Of a stretch of 7,928 bases of DNA, positions 5,960-7,928 are shown piece by piece. The DNA is from Betaproteobacteria bacterium (GTDB taxonomy: Bacteria > Pseudomonadota > Gammaproteobacteria > Burkholderiales > SG8-41): NCBI GenBank assembly GCA_021414185.1, contig JAIOOZ010000064.1:1-7928 (forward strand). Direction: 5' to 3'. A model generated the notes under the pieces. It saw nothing but the letters and a program-made list of their open reading frames with translations. It was not told the DNA's origin and made no database searches. Position 1 is the first letter of the stretch. The number at the start of each line of letters is the position of its first letter. A program made the translations under genes and the position numbers.

Positions 5960-6901
5960 ATGAAATCGACGACTTCCCATCTTTGCCTGCTTGCGGCTCT
6001 GCGCTGGATCGCGCTGTGCCTGGCATTGGTCTGCGCCGACGCAGTTGCCCAGCCCGTTGCGACTATCGAAACGCTGGAAGCCGCGGCAAAGCGCGGCGAC
6101 GTTGCCGCGCTCTTCACGCTCGCCGAGAAGTACAAGCGCGGCGACGAAGTCACGCGGGACATTCCGCGGTCCAATCTGCTGTACTGCAAGGCGGCGGCGC
6201 GCGGCAATGTAGATGCGCTGCTCGAACTGGGGCTTATTCATGCCTCCGGCCGCGAAATGATGGCCAACGAAGGCGTGGGCGCGCTGCTGATCAACATGGC
6301 GGCGGAGCGCGGCAGCGAACGCGCCAAGGAAATTCTTCCGTACATCAGCCGCGGGGTCGGCAGCATGGTCCCCGCCTGCTTTAGCGAAGAGACCGCCATC
6401 GCCGCGCAGACGGCGGCGGCGGCGGTGCCGGCAGTCAGAAAAGACATCGAGCTCATGGTCCAGCAATGGGCGCCGCAGTATGCGCTCGACCCCAATCTCG
6501 TGATGGCGCTGATCGCGGTCGAATCGCAGTTCGACGCCAAAGCGGTGTCGCCCAAAAACGCACAGGGACTGATGCAGCTCATACCGGCCACGGCCGAGCG
6601 CTTCGGGGTGGCGAACGCGTTCAACCCGCTGCAGAACCTGAAAGGCGGGCTCGCTTATCTGCGCTGGTTGATGGCTTATTTCAAAGGCGAGGTCGCGCTG
6701 GTGCTGGCCGCCTACAACGCGGGCGAACTGGCGGTCGAACGGTACCGCGGCATCCCGCCGTACGCGGAAACGCGCAATTACGTAAAGCAGATCACCAGCG
6801 TGTACAAGAACACGACCCACCCGTACCTGGCCGAGATCGCCGCGCCCTCGCCGGTGTTTGCGCGCCTCAGCCGCGCCGATCCGCCACGCGCGAAAGATTA
6901 G
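5960..6901 (+). CDS. Soluble lytic transglycosylase (SLT domain) with N-terminal Sel1-like repeats
   Basis: A 313-residue periplasmic enzyme expected to cleave peptidoglycan glycan strands between MurNAc and GlcNAc, forming 1,6-anhydro ends. Residues 1-30 are a Sec signal (cleavage after AVA). Residues about 38-128 resemble two or three Sel1-type helical repeats (AAAKRGDVAALFTLAEKYKRG, then AAARGNVDALLELG), a protein-contact module. The catalytic domain spans about 163-285: ALIAVESQFD with E188 as the catalytic acid, then AQGLMQLIPATA, AYNAGE (251-256) and YAETRNYV (268-275), all hallmarks of family 1 transglycosylases. The ATG has only a weak ribosome site. It is divergent from the PLP-enzyme operon and converges on the DUF3108-like gene, with 7 bp between stops and no visible terminator. 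No secretion or conjugation genes are near, so a housekeeping cell-wall role is the default. Confidence 0.93.
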   Translation: MKSTTSHLCLLAALRWIALCLALVCADAVAQPVATIETLEAAAKRGDVAALFTLAEKYKRGDEVTRDIPRSNLLYCKAAARGNVDALLELGLIHASGREMMANEGVGALLINMAAERGSERAKEILPYISRGVGSMVPACFSEETAIAAQTAAAAVPAVRKDIELMVQQWAPQYALDPNLVMALIAVESQFDAKAVSPKNAQGLMQLIPATAERFGVANAFNPLQNLKGGLAYLRWLMAYFKGEVALVLAAYNAGELAVERYRGIPPYAETRNYVKQITSVYKNTTHPYLAEIAAPSPVFARLSRADPPRAKD

Positions 6902-6908
6902 TCCTGTA

Positions 6909-7553
6909 TCAGTCGGCCTGCTGGAAGGAAACCAGCTCGGTACGCGCGCGTTCGGTCCACACGAAGCAACGCAATACCGTGCAGCGCTCGGCATATTCCT
7001 GCGCGACGAAACGCCTGACCTTGTCCGGCGCGACCCAGAATTTGTACTCGAATACGTAGTTGGTGCCGCGCATGTGCAGCCCGCGCCCCTGGGAGCGATA
7101 GCCTTTTCCCTCGATGCGCACGGTATCGAAAGTGCCCGCCGGCACGGTGATGGTTTCCCGCGCGGCAATCTGGAAATCGGCGGTCACCAGGTACTCCCGG
7201 CCATCGATCACATAGCGATAGCGAGTCGAGCCTTTTTGTCCGACCACGTATTCCGGCAAAAACATCGCGACGTCGGAAAAGTTCTGGTCGTAAACCTTGA
7301 TGTCGTTGCCAAGCAGGTCGGCTTCAATTTCACCGTTGTTGAAAACGACCTTGTCGTCGCGCACGCTGGTGACGGTCAGTGTCTGCTCGCCGCGATTGAC
7401 CTTGCTGAACAAATCGACGGTCCGGTACGAATAGCGGTCGCCCTTGCTGTAGTGGGTATCGGACTTGACCGCATCGTCCGCGCATGCGGCGCCCGGCGGC
7501 AGGAGCACGAGGCCGGCCAGCAGGGCCCCCAGCAGGGTTTGGCAGTTCATCAT
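6909..7553 (-). CDS. Secreted DUF3108-like protein of unknown function
   Basis: A 214-residue protein from the ATG at 7553. Residues 1-25 form a Sec signal (hydrophobic LLGALLAGLVLL, cleavage after ACA), so the mature chain should be periplasmic. The body is beta-rich: GDRYSYRTVD, LTVTSVRDDKVVF, YRYVIDGREYLV, then ETITVPAGTFDTVRIEG and FWVAPDKVRRFVAQEY. The VPAGTFDT segment followed by a W-x-APD segment is typical of DUF3108-type proteins; this is recognition by pattern, not a search. Two cysteines near the C-terminus (ERCTVLRC) could form a disulfide. Start choice is uncertain: tandem ATGs at 7553 and 7550 and an ATG at 7568 all lack a clear ribosome site. The frame is open to a TTG at 7652, but that part reads like noncoding sequence. 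It probably has its own transcript. Confidence 0.75.
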   Translation of the reverse strand: MMNCQTLLGALLAGLVLLPPGAACADDAVKSDTHYSKGDRYSYRTVDLFSKVNRGEQTLTVTSVRDDKVVFNNGEIEADLLGNDIKVYDQNFSDVAMFLPEYVVGQKGSTRYRYVIDGREYLVTADFQIAARETITVPAGTFDTVRIEGKGYRSQGRGLHMRGTNYVFEYKFWVAPDKVRRFVAQEYAERCTVLRCFVWTERARTELVSFQQAD

Positions 7554-7739
7554 GGCATTTGCTCGCATCAATTCGGTCGGCAATCTCAAAGCCGCAGAGC
7601 CGGCAATGCGGTTATCGGCATGTCCGCCGGTAAACCTTAGGCGCTGCGACAACCCAGGAGCAACAAGCTTACGCCCCGCTCACTTTTTGCCACAGGCACT
7701 TTTCCACAGCAATTCGCCGGTGCGCGCGCAATCCGGTCT

Positions 7740-7758
7740 GCGCTGCGCTCAGCAGCGC
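7740..7758. other. Stem-loop just downstream of the partial TctC gene
   Basis: Perfect 7-bp arms GCGCTGC and GCAGCGC around a 5-base loop, starting 11 bp after the TctC stop codon at 7770. No T-run follows on the minus strand, so it is not a standard intrinsic terminator; it may protect the mRNA 3' end or be chance in GC-rich DNA. The rest of 7554-7739 shows no gene or convincing promoter. Confidence 0.35.
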
Positions 7759-7769
7759 TGCCGGCAACC

Positions 7770-7928
7770 TCACTCCGCCTTGATGCCCCCGGTTTTCACG
7801 ACCTTGGTCCACTTGGCAATTTCATCCGCGACGAATTTGGTGAATTGCTGAGGCGAGCTGCCGATGACATCGGCGCCTTCGGTTGCAAAGCGCTGCTTGA
7901 CCACCGGGTCCTGCAGGGTCTTGACGGC
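7770..7928 (-). CDS. TctC/Bug family binding protein, C-terminal fragment (runs off right edge)
   Basis: The last 52 codons and TGA stop of a gene whose start lies beyond the window. The translation (AVKTLQDPVVKQRFATEGAD..., then SSPQQFTKFVADEIAKWTKVVKTGGI) matches the C-terminal helix region of TctC/Bug periplasmic binding proteins: the xxPxxF segment followed by the conserved KWxKVVKxxGI ending seen in the other three TctC proteins here. The mature protein would be periplasmic and bind an unknown organic ligand. It is on the same strand as the DUF3108-like gene but 216 bp upstream of its start, so the two are probably separate units. Confidence 0.85.
   Translation of the reverse strand, partial: AVKTLQDPVVKQRFATEGADVIGSSPQQFTKFVADEIAKWTKVVKTGGIKAE

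Noticed and set aside
5939..7168. Minus-strand open frame of 409 codons across the transglycosylase gene
   Set aside because: It is antisense to an unmistakable SLT domain and overlaps the DUF3108-like gene in another frame; the translation is Arg/His-rich without motifs.
7554..7680. Promoter search upstream of the DUF3108-like gene (e.g. TTGCTC and TAAGGT, 18 bp apart)
   Set aside because: Each hexamer matches consensus at only 3 of 6 positions, which is expected by chance.
7681..7712. TTTTCCACA next to a second CCACAGGC copy, resembling a DnaA box
   Set aside because: One near-match only, no cluster of boxes, no AT-rich unwinding element, and no dnaA, dnaN or rep gene; not evidence for an origin.
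1..7928. CRISPR arrays, insertion sequences, tRNA or rRNA genes, attachment sites, toxin-antitoxin or phage genes
   Set aside because: No regularly spaced repeats, transposase-like frames, terminal inverted repeats, tRNA-like folds or defence domains were seen on either strand.

Overview
This is a high-GC, gene-dense bacterial window. The best guess is a betaproteobacterium of the Burkholderiales type, because four TctC/Bug-family periplasmic binding proteins (one partial) lie within 8 kb, and such expansions are typical of Bordetella, Cupriavidus and their relatives. The taxonomic call is inference; no rRNA or other marker gene is present.

Layout. Positions 1-5701 form a minus-strand block, read here in the direction of transcription. 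A class V PLP-dependent enzyme (5701-4505) is followed by two TctC-type binding proteins (4496-3534 and 3505-2504) with gaps of 8 and 28 bp. After about 100 bp, which holds a candidate promoter (2442-2470), a second cluster begins. It contains a small Pro/Ala-rich lipoprotein ORF (2403-2233), a TauD/TfdA-type Fe(II)/2-oxoglutarate dioxygenase (ending at 1388), a third TctC protein (1357-386) and the start of a serine beta-lactamase/esterase-family hydrolase (359 to the left edge). The first cluster is probably driven by a near-consensus sigma-70-type promoter at 5851-5880, followed by a 21-bp palindrome (5810-5830) in the predicted leader. To the right, a soluble lytic transglycosylase with Sel1-like repeats (5960-6901, plus strand) converges on a secreted DUF3108-like protein (7553-6909, minus). 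The right edge holds the C-terminus of a fourth TctC protein (7928-7770).

How the genes may work together. The two clusters look like small-molecule scavenging loci: periplasmic proteins capture organic acids or related compounds, and cytoplasmic enzymes (PLP enzyme, dioxygenase, hydrolase) process them. No TctA/TctB membrane subunits are present, so the binding proteins would have to use transporters encoded elsewhere or act as sensors. Substrates cannot be read from the sequence. The transglycosylase and the DUF3108-like protein are envelope genes with no evident link to the clusters.

The most unusual spot is 2233-2353. The dioxygenase has no canonical start codon where its homology begins, and the small lipoprotein frame ends inside that junction. 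A single added base would join the lipoprotein frame to the dioxygenase. This may be a frameshift, an assembly error, or a noncanonical start. The rest of the window looks like ordinary accessory metabolism, and I see no clear new defence or mobile system.
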